Assembly (NCBI RefSeq): GCF_036226445.1
Contig: NZ_CP108474.1
Location: 6,262,001-6,326,000 of the forward strand
DNA from: Streptomyces sp. NBC_01255
Lineage (GTDB): Bacteria; Actinomycetota; Actinomycetes; Streptomycetales; Streptomycetaceae
Direction of reading: 5' to 3'
DNA length: 64,000 nt
Shown here: positions 1 through 7,001 of the stretch, piece by piece
Layout of the letters: the number at the start of each line of letters is the position of its first letter
Numbering within the stretch: position 1 is the first letter of the stretch
Translations under genes and position numbers: made by a program
Notes under the pieces: generated by a model
What the model was told of the DNA's origin: nothing
The model's database searches: none
What the model saw: only the letters and a program-made list of their open reading frames with translations

Positions 1-168
1 CAGACGCGCCGACCAGCGTGCGTCGACCGGCCGGTTCACGATCGTCGCGGCGACGACCTCGCCGTTCGGTACGGTCGCCGCCGCTGCCTGCTGCGGCACC
101 AGACCGACGAGCAACAACCCCGCCGCCAGCACTCCCGTGACGTGACCGCCACGACCCCACCTGGGCAT
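1..168 (-). CDS. Secreted protein, N-terminal fragment
   Basis: Only the first 56 codons lie in the window; the rest runs off the left edge. Translation from the ATG at 168 gives a basic start (MPRWGRGG), a hydrophobic stretch at residues about 10-24 and an Ala-rich end (QQAAAA), which is a typical Sec signal peptide. A GGAGGGG ribosome site sits about 8 bases upstream of the ATG. The mature part seen (VPNGEVVAATIVNRPVD) is too short to assign a family. The function is unknown and it is probably exported. Confidence 0.6.
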   Translation of the reverse strand, partial: MPRWGRGGHVTGVLAAGLLLVGLVPQQAAAATVPNGEVVAATIVNRPVDARWSARL

Positions 169-251
169 GACAAAGCCCCCCTCCGTGGTGCTCCCCGACG
201 GAACACGCGCGGTCGGCACACTAACCCGGCTTCGGATGCTTGAATTCCGCC

Positions 252-920
252 ATGAACACGACCGCCACTGACATCGACGTCCTCCGGGTCTTCTGTGCGG
301 GCGACGGCCGCCACGGCAACGCCCTCGGAGTCGTACGGGACCCCCGTCACCACCCCGACGAGGCCTCCCGGCAGGCGCTCGCCAAGGAGCTCGGCTTCAG
401 CGAGACGGTGTTCGTGGACGACCCCGAGCGCGGTCACGTCGACATCTACACCCCCGGCCTGCGGCTGCCGTTCGCCGGACACCCCCTCGTCGGGACCGCC
501 TGGCTGCTCGACCTGGAGGTCGTCCACCCGCCCGCCGGAGAGGTATGGGTGCGCGGCGACGGGGAGTTCACCTGGATAGAGGCGCGCGCCGAGTGGGCGC
601 CGCCGCGGACCCTGCGCCGGTACGGCTCCGCCGCCGAGGTGGACGCCCTGGAGGTGCCCGAGCCCGGCGAGTGGATCTACGCCTGGGCCTGGCAGGAGGA
701 GGCCGCGGGCCGGGTCAGGGCGCGGGCGTTCCCCGGGCGCGGCGACGGCATCGACGAGGACGAGGCGACCGGCGCGGCGGCGCTGCTCCTGACGGCGCAG
801 CTGGGACGGGCCCTGAACATCACGCAGGGCCGGGGGTCGCAGCTGCTCACTGCCCCCGGCCCTGACGGCATCGTGGAGTTGGGCGGACGCGTCCGCCTGG
901 AGGGGACCCTCACGCGCTGA
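252..920 (+). CDS. PhzF-family isomerase/epimerase-like protein
   Basis: This is a cytosolic protein of the PhzF/DAP-epimerase fold. Seen: the N-terminal RVFCAGDGRHGNALGVV segment, the SE pair in LGFSETVF that corresponds to the family's catalytic glutamate, and the hallmark FAGHPLVGTAWLL; the second half carries ATGAAALLL and the closing GGRVRLEG. At 222 residues it is shorter than most PhzF proteins (about 260-300), with the loss in the middle. The ATG is preferred over an upstream TTG at 240, and neither has a clear ribosome site. No phenazine genes are nearby, so this is more likely an orphan isomerase of unknown substrate. It converges on the heme oxygenase gene. Confidence 0.82.
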   Translation: MNTTATDIDVLRVFCAGDGRHGNALGVVRDPRHHPDEASRQALAKELGFSETVFVDDPERGHVDIYTPGLRLPFAGHPLVGTAWLLDLEVVHPPAGEVWVRGDGEFTWIEARAEWAPPRTLRRYGSAAEVDALEVPEPGEWIYAWAWQEEAAGRVRARAFPGRGDGIDEDEATGAAALLLTAQLGRALNITQGRGSQLLTAPGPDGIVELGGRVRLEGTLTR

Positions 921-961
921 TCGCTCACGCGCGAAGGTCCCGAAGGCCTGAGACCTGATGC

Positions 962-1612
962 CTACGCGCTGAGCGGGAACTCGCCGCCCAGCTGGTGGAA
1001 GACCGCGCTGTTGAAGTCGAAGGCGCGCTTGCACTCGTCGACGATCCGCTGCTTCTCCAGGTCATCGGCGTTCACCGCGTCGAGCAGCTCCCGGTACGTC
1101 CGCTTGAACGCGGCCGGGTTGGAGATCTCGTCGAAGACGTAGAAGCGGACGCCGTCGCCCTTGCGCGCGAAGCCCCAGGTCCGCTCCGCCTTGTCACGGA
1201 TGATCTGACCGCCCGACAGGTCGCCCAGGTAGCGCGTGTAGTGGTGGGCCACGTACCCCGCGGGCCAGTCACGGGCGCAATCCGCGACCCGCTCGGCGTA
1301 CGCGACGGTGGCGGGCAGCGGGGAGACCCCGGCGCGCCAGTCGGGGCCCCGCAGATGGGCGAGGTCCTGCTCAAGGGCGGCCGTGCGGAACAGCTCGGCC
1401 TGTATGAACGGCCCGGCGACCGGGTCCTCGCGCAGCGCCTCCGCACCCTCCTCCAGGGCGCGGTAGACGAACCAGAGCTGCTCCGTGTAGCGGGCGTAGG
1501 CGTCGACGGCCAGGCGTCCGCCCAGGAGGTCGCCCATGAAGGACGACGTCTCCGCCTCCGTGTGCTGCTCGTGCGAGGCCGTACGGATGAGCGTGGAGAA
1601 GGGCGTGTCCAA
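962..1612 (-). CDS. Biliverdin-producing heme oxygenase
   Basis: It opens heme to biliverdin, CO and iron in the cytosol, most likely for iron acquisition. The 216 residues match the HmuO-type family. SHEQHTEAE near the N-terminus supplies the proximal heme ligand (His17 by comparison with HmuO), and YLGDLSGGQIIRDKAERTWG is the distal-helix glycine motif. The start is an unusual TTG, chosen because a GGAGG ribosome site lies just upstream and because family members begin at this MDTPFSTLIR sequence. The promoter contains an iron box placed between -35 and -10 (see 1652-1681), so expression should rise when iron is scarce. No heme-uptake genes are adjacent. Confidence 0.95.
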   Translation of the reverse strand: MDTPFSTLIRTASHEQHTEAETSSFMGDLLGGRLAVDAYARYTEQLWFVYRALEEGAEALREDPVAGPFIQAELFRTAALEQDLAHLRGPDWRAGVSPLPATVAYAERVADCARDWPAGYVAHHYTRYLGDLSGGQIIRDKAERTWGFARKGDGVRFYVFDEISNPAAFKRTYRELLDAVNADDLEKQRIVDECKRAFDFNSAVFHQLGGEFPLSA

Positions 1613-1651
1613 GGCGTGCCTCCGGGACCGATGGGACGGGAACCAGTGCTG

Positions 1652-1681
1652 ATACTGCCAAGTTAGGCATACCTAAGTCAA
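1652..1681 (-). promoter_or_regulatory. Heme oxygenase promoter with DmdR/DtxR-type iron box
   Basis: Reading leftward, TTGACT (1676-1681) and CAGTAT (1652-1657) are spaced by 18 bases, a good -35/-10 pair. The spacer contains the palindrome TTAGGCATACCTAA (1663-1676). Over 19 positions (1658-1676) it matches 14 of the actinobacterial DtxR/IdeR/DmdR consensus as I remember it. A repressor bound here would cover the promoter core. Transcription would start near 1645, about 33 bases before the TTG start. Confidence 0.8.
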
Positions 1682-1726
1682 CTGGTTCCCGACGTCCTGT
1701 CGGTAAAAACGTACCCGTTCGAGAGG

Positions 1727-2584
1727 TCAGGGCAACGTAAGAATTTCGGCCCCGTTCTCGGTCACGACGAGCGTGTGCTCGAACTGCGCCGTCCGCTTCC
1801 GGTCCTTGGTCACCACGGTCCAGCCGTCGTCCCACATGTCGTAGTCGTGCGTACCGAGGGTCAGCATCGGCTCGATCGTGAAGGTCATGCCGGTCTTGAT
1901 CTCGGTGGTGTGGTGGGGGGAGTCGTAGTGCGGGACGATCAGGCCGGAGTGGAACGACGAGTTGATGCCGTGCCCGGTGAAGTCGCGGACGACCCCGTAG
2001 CCGAAGCGCTTGGCGTACGACTCGATGACCCGCCCGATGATGTTGATCTGGCGGCCCGGCCGCACGGCCTTGATGGCCCGGTTCAGGGACTCCCGGGTCC
2101 GCTCGACGAGCAGTCGCGACTCCTCGTCGACGTCGCCGCAGAGGTAGGTGGCGTTGTTGTCGCCGTGGACGCCGTTGATGTACGCCGTGACGTCCAGGTT
2201 CACGATGTCGCCGTCCCGCAGCACCGTGGAGTCCGGGATGCCGTGGCAGATGACCTCGTTGATCGAGGCGCAGAGCGACTTCGGGAACCCGCGGTAGCCG
2301 AGGGTCGAGGGATAGGCGCCGTGGTCGCACATGTACTCATGGGCGACCCGGTCGAGCTCGTCGGTGGTGACACCCGGAGCGATGAGCTTGGCGGCCTCCT
2401 CCATCGCCTGTGCGGCGATGCGGCCGGCGATCCGCATCCGCTCGATGGTGTCGGAATCCTGCACCTCGGGCCCGCTGTACGGGGCCGGGGCGGGCTTCCC
2501 GACGTACTCGGGGCGGCGGATGGAGCCCGGGACGGAGCGGTGGGGGGAGAGCTCCCCCGGAACGAGAAGCGACTGGCCAGACAT
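1727..2584 (-). CDS. map: Methionine aminopeptidase, type I
   Basis: It removes the initiator methionine from nascent proteins. The five metal ligands of the pita-bread fold are visible in order: Asp in NLDVTAY, Asp in GDNNATY, His in FTGHGI, Glu in IEPML and Glu in QFEHTLVV, with the substrate His in ICHGIP. The start [14 protein letters not shown] gives 285 residues including the roughly 40-residue N-terminal extension common in actinobacterial MetAPs; longer upstream reading frames have no family support. It is transcribed divergently from the small gene at 2646 with a 61-base gap. Confidence 0.96.
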   Translation of the reverse strand: MSGQSLLVPGELSPHRSVPGSIRRPEYVGKPAPAPYSGPEVQDSDTIERMRIAGRIAAQAMEEAAKLIAPGVTTDELDRVAHEYMCDHGAYPSTLGYRGFPKSLCASINEVICHGIPDSTVLRDGDIVNLDVTAYINGVHGDNNATYLCGDVDEESRLLVERTRESLNRAIKAVRPGRQINIIGRVIESYAKRFGYGVVRDFTGHGINSSFHSGLIVPHYDSPHHTTEIKTGMTFTIEPMLTLGTHDYDMWDDGWTVVTKDRKRTAQFEHTLVVTENGAEILTLP

Positions 2585-2645
2585 GTCAGCGAGTCTAACG
2601 ACCGCGTCTGGGGCAGCATGGTCTCGGAGGAAGGAGCCGACGACG

Positions 2646-2885
2646 ATGGCCCTGTTCAAGAAGCGCACCGTGGGCAAACCGGGCGAGTGGTACTACTGCC
2701 TGGAGCACAAGAAGGTCGAGGAGGGTCCCGAGTGTCCGGCGAAGAACCGATTCGGCCCGTACGCCAGCCGTGAGGAGGCCTCCCACGCCATGGAGACCGC
2801 CCGCGAGCGGAACCTGGAGTGGGAGACGGACCCGCGCTGGCACGAGGGCGGCCGCCCGGACGAGAACCCCGAGGCGAAGCCGTGA
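2646..2885 (+). CDS. Small conserved hypothetical protein
   Basis: This is a soluble, highly charged protein of 79 residues: [20 protein letters not shown], then [20 protein letters not shown], then a Glu/Asp-rich tail. The Cys-x(n)-Cys pair and [10 protein letters not shown] look like a short folded domain, but I do not recognise a named family with certainty. A very strong ribosome site (GGAGGAAGGAG) precedes the ATG. The stop runs straight into a degenerate tandem repeat. Similar small proteins are common in Streptomyces genomes; their function is unknown. Confidence 0.8.
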   Translation: MALFKKRTVGKPGEWYYCLEHKKVEEGPECPAKNRFGPYASREEASHAMETARERNLEWETDPRWHEGGRPDENPEAKP

Positions 2886-2963
2886 GGCGTGACCCCGAGG
2901 CGTAACCACGAGGTGTGACCCCGAGGCGAAGCCGTGAGGTGTGACCCCGAGGCGTGACCTCGG
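2867..2963. repeat. Degenerate tandem repeat downstream of the small gene
   Basis: Variants of GTGACCCCGAGGCG and GAGGCGAAGCCGTGAGG alternate here. The 17-base unit GAGGCGAAGCCGTGAGG occurs at 2871 and again at 2923, a 52-base higher-order period with about 15-base sub-repeats. The array begins over the last codons of the gene at 2646 and continues past its stop. It looks like slippage-expanded 3' coding sequence. Confidence 0.7.
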
Positions 2964-2968
2964 CAGGT

Positions 2969-2997
2969 GGCCGGGGACCGCTCAGGCGGCCCCGGCC
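2969..2997. terminator. Bidirectional stem-loop between convergent genes
   Basis: GGCCGGGG-a-CCGC pairs with GCGGCCCCGGCC across a TCAG loop, giving a 12-bp stem with one bulged base. The loop contains the stop codon of the leftward MFS gene, so the hairpin overlaps the end of that gene. No U-run is seen, as is usual in Streptomyces. Confidence 0.7.
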
Positions 2998-4289
2998 TCC
3001 TGCTTGGCCGTGGCGGCCTCCTGCTGGGCCTTGCGGCGCAGCGAGTCCTCGTCCGTCTCGGAGTCGTACGTGAGCAGCTTCGGCAGCGCCAGGCAGAGCA
3101 GCCCCACCGAGGCGACACAGGCCACACCGCCCGACCAGACGGCCGCCCTGGTGCCGGTCCACCCGGCCATCACGCCCGCCCGGACCTGGCCCAGCTGCGG
3201 GCCGACGCTGTAGGAGAGCACCTCGATGCCGGCGAGCCGCCCGCGCAGCTCCTCCGGGATCGTCTGGTTCCAGATCGTGGCCCGGCCGAGACCGCTCAGC
3301 ATGTCGCCGGCGCCCGCGAAGGCCAGGCAGAGCAGGACGAGCCAGATGTTCCCGAACCAGCCGGCCGCCGCGATCGCCAGACCCCAGCCGGCCGCGCCGC
3401 CGACCACGAGCAGCCCGTGCCGCCGCACCTTCGACGTCCAGCCGCTGGTCAGGCCCAGCACGAGCGAGCCGACCGAGCCCGCCGCGTACATCAGGCCGAG
3501 GGACCAGTCCGCGTCCAGCTCGTCCGCGAGGAACGGGAAGATCGTGTTCGGGAAGGCGAAGAACATCGCCGCGAGGTCGATCGCGTACGTGCCGAGCAGC
3601 ACCGGCCGCGACCAGGCGTACCGCGCGCCCTCCGCGATGCCCCGCAGCGAGGGCTTCTCCGCGTCGTGCGCGGGCGGCGCGGGGGAGAGGCGGCGGCACA
3701 TCAGCACCGAGGCGGCGAAGCCGGCGATCGTCACCGCGTACGCCGGGGCGTGACCCGCGAACGCGACGACGAGACCCGCGATCGACGGGCCCGCGATCGA
3801 CCCGATCTGCCAGCGCAGCGAATTGAGGGCCGCGGCGGCGGTCTGGTGCTCGTGCGGCACGATCCGGGCGAGCAGCGAGTCGAGCGCCGGGCGCTGGAGC
3901 CCCGCGAGCGCGGAGACGCCGGCCGCGACCACGTACAGCGGCCACAGCAGCGGCTCCGGCAGCAGCGCGTTGAGCAGCAGGAGCAGGGCGAGCACGCCGA
4001 GCCCCGCCTCGGTCCCCACGATCACCTTCCGCCGGTCCACGGCGTCGGCGAGCGCACCGCCGTACAGCCCGAAGACGACCAGCGGCACCAGCTCCACCGC
4101 GCCCATCGCCCCGACCGCGAGCGGCGAGTTCGTCAGCTCCTTGATCTGGAGCGGCAGGGCGATCATCGCCATCGCGCTGGCGAAGTACGTCACGAGCCCC
4201 TGACTCCACAGGAGCCGGAAGTCACGCGACGTACGCCAGGGCGCCAGGTCGGGCAGGAGGGCGGAGAGTTTGGAGAAGGGGGAGGACAC
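2982..4289 (-). CDS. MFS exporter (EntS/MFS_3-like)
   Basis: This is a 12-helix inner-membrane transporter resembling the enterobactin-exporter/MFS_3 group. The opening FSKLSALLPDLAPWRTSRDF, the first helix LLWSQGLVTYFASAMAMIAL, and the loop-2/3 motif GGALADAVDRRKVIVG are characteristic. The 435-residue start (GTG, VSSPFSKL) is favoured by similarity to remembered Streptomyces homologues; another GTG at 4370 would add 27 residues without a clear ribosome site. The C-terminus is a charged, Ala/Gln-rich cytosolic tail. The substrate is unknown (a drug or small metabolite). It stands alone, convergent with the small gene at 2646. Confidence 0.88.
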   Translation of the reverse strand: MSSPFSKLSALLPDLAPWRTSRDFRLLWSQGLVTYFASAMAMIALPLQIKELTNSPLAVGAMGAVELVPLVVFGLYGGALADAVDRRKVIVGTEAGLGVLALLLLLNALLPEPLLWPLYVVAAGVSALAGLQRPALDSLLARIVPHEHQTAAAALNSLRWQIGSIAGPSIAGLVVAFAGHAPAYAVTIAGFAASVLMCRRLSPAPPAHDAEKPSLRGIAEGARYAWSRPVLLGTYAIDLAAMFFAFPNTIFPFLADELDADWSLGLMYAAGSVGSLVLGLTSGWTSKVRRHGLLVVGGAAGWGLAIAAAGWFGNIWLVLLCLAFAGAGDMLSGLGRATIWNQTIPEELRGRLAGIEVLSYSVGPQLGQVRAGVMAGWTGTRAAVWSGGVACVASVGLLCLALPKLLTYDSETDEDSLRRKAQQEAATAKQEAGAA

Positions 4290-4354
4290 GAGGGGCCATG
4301 TTCCGGCCGGAAGGCGCCCGGGGCAACCGAATAAGCCGGTCAGTGGGGTGCTGC

Positions 4355-4387
4355 GGCCCGTGGGCGGCACGTCCGGGCCGCCGGGCC
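4355..4387. terminator. Stem-loop downstream of the conserved protein gene
   Basis: GGCCC-gtg-GGCGGC pairs with GCCGCC-GGGCC around an 8-base loop (11 paired bases and a 3-base bulge). It lies about 20 bases past the stop of the leftward gene at 4407-5009, the expected place for its terminator. Confidence 0.5.
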
Positions 4388-4406
4388 CGGGGGTGCGCGC
4401 TCCCGC

Positions 4407-5009
4407 TCACCAGCGGCTGGGCGGCGGTGCCGTCAGGCGGTCGGCGAGGTCGGAGAGCCGGTCGCGGAAGCGGCGGCTTCCGCGCGGCGACGGCAGGCTG
4501 TTCTCCCCGGCCGCCGCGCTCACCAGGTGCTGCACCGTGTCCAGGTCGACCTCCGCCCCCTCCGCCACCGTCAGCGTCTCGTGGGCGAGTCCCCGCAGCT
4601 CCGCGTCGCCGCCGTCGAGCGAGAGCACCGTCGCCCCCGCCCGCCGGGCGTCGTGCACCCGCTGGAGCAGCCCCGCGTCCGGCCGCTCCGGAGCCACCAT
4701 CAGCAGCGTCGCCCCGCGCCCCGCCGCCTCCAGACGGCCGAGGCCGACCGCCAGATGCGCCGGATCACCCGGCCGCACCCGGTGGCGTACGAGCGTGGGG
4801 GCCAGCTCCGGCAGCCCCGACCAGGCCGCCTCGTCGACGAGGTGCGCCGCCAGGTGCCAGGGCTCGTACTCCTCCGTGCCGACGAGCAGCAGCCCGCCCC
4901 GGTGCGGCACGACCGACGAGCGGAGCGCCCCCGCGAAGCGGCGGGCCGCCCGCGGCCACTCCGTCCCGGCGAGCACTTCCCGCAGCAACGCGACCCGTAC
5001 GGCATCCAT
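4407..5009 (-). CDS. Conserved protein with SIS-like sugar-isomerase fold features
   Basis: This protein has 200 residues. Segments such as GGLLLVGTEEYEPWHLAAHL, GRGATLLMVAP, RRAGATVLSLDGGDAELRGL and AHETLTVAEGAEVDLDTVQH follow the alternating beta-alpha layout of SIS-domain proteins. This suggests phosphosugar or nucleotide binding, but no catalytic signature is visible, so I leave the function open. The start MDAVRVALLREV is preferred over a long upstream extension rich in Pro/Glu. A CAGGAT hexamer 8 bases before the ATG suggests a leaderless mRNA. It is divergent from npdG, and I recall the same pairing in other Streptomyces. Confidence 0.72.
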   Translation of the reverse strand: MDAVRVALLREVLAGTEWPRAARRFAGALRSSVVPHRGGLLLVGTEEYEPWHLAAHLVDEAAWSGLPELAPTLVRHRVRPGDPAHLAVGLGRLEAAGRGATLLMVAPERPDAGLLQRVHDARRAGATVLSLDGGDAELRGLAHETLTVAEGAEVDLDTVQHLVSAAAGENSLPSPRGSRRFRDRLSDLADRLTAPPPSRW

Positions 5010-5115
5010 GGGGTGGCATCCTGCCCCAGCGGCGCCCGGAGCGTGGCCGATTGTGGTCGGTTCCACCCGTACGGGACGGGCCCCCACGCCCCGACCGGTC
5101 GGTAATGTCGGGGCC

Positions 5116-5841
5116 ATGACTTCCTCGACCGGCTCGACCGGCTCCACCGCCGCTGCCTCCAAGCCCGCCCCCAAGGACCCGTGGGACCTCCCCGACGTCT
5201 CCGGGCTCGTCGTCGGCGTCCTCGGCGGCACCGGCGAGCAGGGCCGCGGCCTCGCCTACCGGCTCGCCAAGGCCGGCCAGAAGGTGATCCTCGGCTCCCG
5301 CGCCGCCGACCGGGCGCAGGCCGTCGCCGACGAGCTCGGCTTCGGCGTCGAGGGCGCCGACAACGCCGAGTGCGCCCGTCGCAGCGACATCGTGATCGTC
5401 GCGGTGCCGTGGGACGGGCACGCCAAGACCCTGGAGTCCCTGCGCGAGGAGCTCGCGGGCAAGCTCGTCGTGGACTGCGTCAACCCCCTCGGCTTCGACA
5501 AGAAGGGCGCCTACGCCCTCAAGCCCGAGGAGGGCTCCGCCGCCGAGCAGGCCGCCGCGCTCCTGCCGGACTCCCGGGTGGCCGCCGCCTTCCACCACCT
5601 GTCCGCCGTCCTCCTCCAGGACGCCTCCCTCGACGAGATCGACACGGACGTGATGGTCCTCGGCGAGGAGCGCGCCGACGTCGAGCTCGTCCAGGCCCTC
5701 GCCGGCCGCATCCCGGGCATGCGCGGCGTCTTCGCCGGCCGCCTGCGCAACGCCCACCAGGTCGAGTCGCTCGTCGCGAACCTGATCTCGGTCAACCGCC
5801 GCTACAAGGCCCACGCGGGACTCCGGGTCACCGACATCTGA
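5116..5841 (+). CDS. npdG: F420H2:NADP+ oxidoreductase
   Basis: It moves hydride between coenzyme F420 and NADP, supplying reduced F420 to cytosolic F420-dependent enzymes. Seen: the N-terminal Rossmann loop VGVLGGTGEQGRGLAYRLA, the NADP 2'-phosphate contact region GSRAADRAQ, and IVIVAVPWDGH, followed by VDCVNPLG and the C-terminal VFAGRLRNAHQVESLVANLI. Its 241 residues include a 30-residue Ser/Thr/Ala-rich N-terminal tail. A TAATGT hexamer sits 7 bases before the ATG with no ribosome site, which suggests a leaderless transcript. Confidence 0.93.
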   Translation: MTSSTGSTGSTAAASKPAPKDPWDLPDVSGLVVGVLGGTGEQGRGLAYRLAKAGQKVILGSRAADRAQAVADELGFGVEGADNAECARRSDIVIVAVPWDGHAKTLESLREELAGKLVVDCVNPLGFDKKGAYALKPEEGSAAEQAAALLPDSRVAAAFHHLSAVLLQDASLDEIDTDVMVLGEERADVELVQALAGRIPGMRGVFAGRLRNAHQVESLVANLISVNRRYKAHAGLRVTDI

Positions 5842-5919
5842 GCCGGTCCCGGCCGGGCGCGCGGCATGGGGGACACTGGACGGGCACCAGCAGCCGTACC
5901 CGGACAGGAGCCGTCCCCC

Positions 5920-6111
5920 ATGCCCCGCCTCGCCCTCTACGCCCTCGTGGTCTGCGCCCTGGCCGTCGCCGCGGCCGTCGTCTCCTTCGTCCAGGGCAGC
6001 TTCCTGGGCGTGATCTGGGTCCTCCTCGCGGGCCTCTCCTCGAACATGGCGTGGTACTACATCCGCCGCGCGAAGGTCGAGAAGCAGGCAGCCGCAGCCG
6101 CACAGGGCTAG
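5920..6111 (+). CDS. Small two-helix membrane protein
   Basis: This is a 63-residue protein with two hydrophobic helices (LALYALVVCALAVAAAVVSF and a second ending in NMAWYYIRRAK) and a short charged tail. I see no known domain; similar short proteins occur widely in Streptomyces. The ATG is chosen because AGGAG lies 10 bases upstream. An in-frame upstream ATG would add a Pro-rich, non-membrane stretch. Its stop overlaps the stop of the convergent M50 protease gene by 3 bases (palindromic CTAG). Confidence 0.7.
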   Translation: MPRLALYALVVCALAVAAAVVSFVQGSFLGVIWVLLAGLSSNMAWYYIRRAKVEKQAAAAAQG

Positions 6112-6902
6112 ACCTGGCAGAACTCCGGGGTGTCCTGCCAGAACCGGAACAGCTGCGAGCCGCAGTAGCGGGAGAGTTCCGGCACCCCGAGCGACCGCAT
6201 CAGCGCGTCGATCGCGTCGAAGAAGGCGCCGTTGACCGCCGGCACGAACAGCAGCGCGATCACGATGAAGAAGCCGTACGGCGCGTACGGCTCGATCTGC
6301 CGCTTCAGCTTGTACGAGAGCCAGGGCTCCACGACCCCGTAGCCGTCGAGGCCCGGCACCGGCAGGAAGTTCAGGAGCGCGGCCGTCACCTGGAGGAACG
6401 CCAGGAACGCCAGCGCGTACCGGAAGCCCACGGGCACGCCGTCCAGCGCGTCCAGCCAGAACGGCGCCGTGCAGACCAGCGCGAACAGGACGTTCGCCAG
6501 CGGGCCCGCCGCCGAGATCAGGCTGTGCTTCCAGCGCCCCTTGATCCGGCCGTGCTCGATGAAGACAGCCCCGCCAGGGAGACCGATCCCGCCCATGATC
6601 ACGAACAGCACCGGCAGGATGATGCTCAGCCACGCGTGCGTGTACGCGAGCGGGTTCAGGGTCAGATAGCCCTTGGCCCCGACCGTGATGTCGCCGCCGT
6701 GCAGGGCGGTGCGGGCGTGCGCGTACTCGTGGAGGCAGAGCGACACCACCCAGGCCGAGGTCACGAAGAGGAACACCGCCAGGCCGGGCGAGGCGGCGAA
6801 GTCCGTCCACACCGCCCAGCCGGTGACGGCCATGACGGCGAGGATCGCCAGGAAGACGGGACTGATCCGCCGTTCGTGACGCCGAGTGGTGGCCGTGCTC
6901 AT
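6108..6902 (-). CDS. Site-2-protease family (M50) membrane metalloprotease
   Basis: This is a polytopic membrane zinc protease of 264 residues. The catalytic HEYAH is at residues 58-62 inside a hydrophobic segment, and the second metal motif N-F-L-P-V-P-G-L-D-G lies near residue 180. About six membrane helices are visible. Such proteins cleave membrane-embedded substrates (often anti-sigma factors), but no anti-sigma/sigma pair is adjacent. It is divergent from the AfsR-type regulator with a 99-base gap. The end overlaps the small membrane-protein gene tail to tail. Confidence 0.9.
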   Translation of the reverse strand: MSTATTRRHERRISPVFLAILAVMAVTGWAVWTDFAASPGLAVFLFVTSAWVVSLCLHEYAHARTALHGGDITVGAKGYLTLNPLAYTHAWLSIILPVLFVIMGGIGLPGGAVFIEHGRIKGRWKHSLISAAGPLANVLFALVCTAPFWLDALDGVPVGFRYALAFLAFLQVTAALLNFLPVPGLDGYGVVEPWLSYKLKRQIEPYAPYGFFIVIALLFVPAVNGAFFDAIDALMRSLGVPELSRYCGSQLFRFWQDTPEFCQV

Positions 6903-7001
6903 CGCGGAGACTCCCGTGGGCCGGAGGGCTGGTGTGCGGGAAACGTACCGGGTACCGGCCGGGTTCCGGACGTGGGGGGCTTCTCGCGGAGAATGGGGGG
7001 C

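Noticed and set aside
240..251. TTG start four codons upstream for the PhzF-like gene
   Set aside because: No ribosome site, and the family sequence begins after the ATG at 252.
6903..7001. SARP direct-repeat binding site before the AfsR-type gene (ACCGGGTACCGG)
   Set aside because: The repeats lack the fixed 11- or 22-base spacing expected of SARP sites and could be simple GC-rich repetition.
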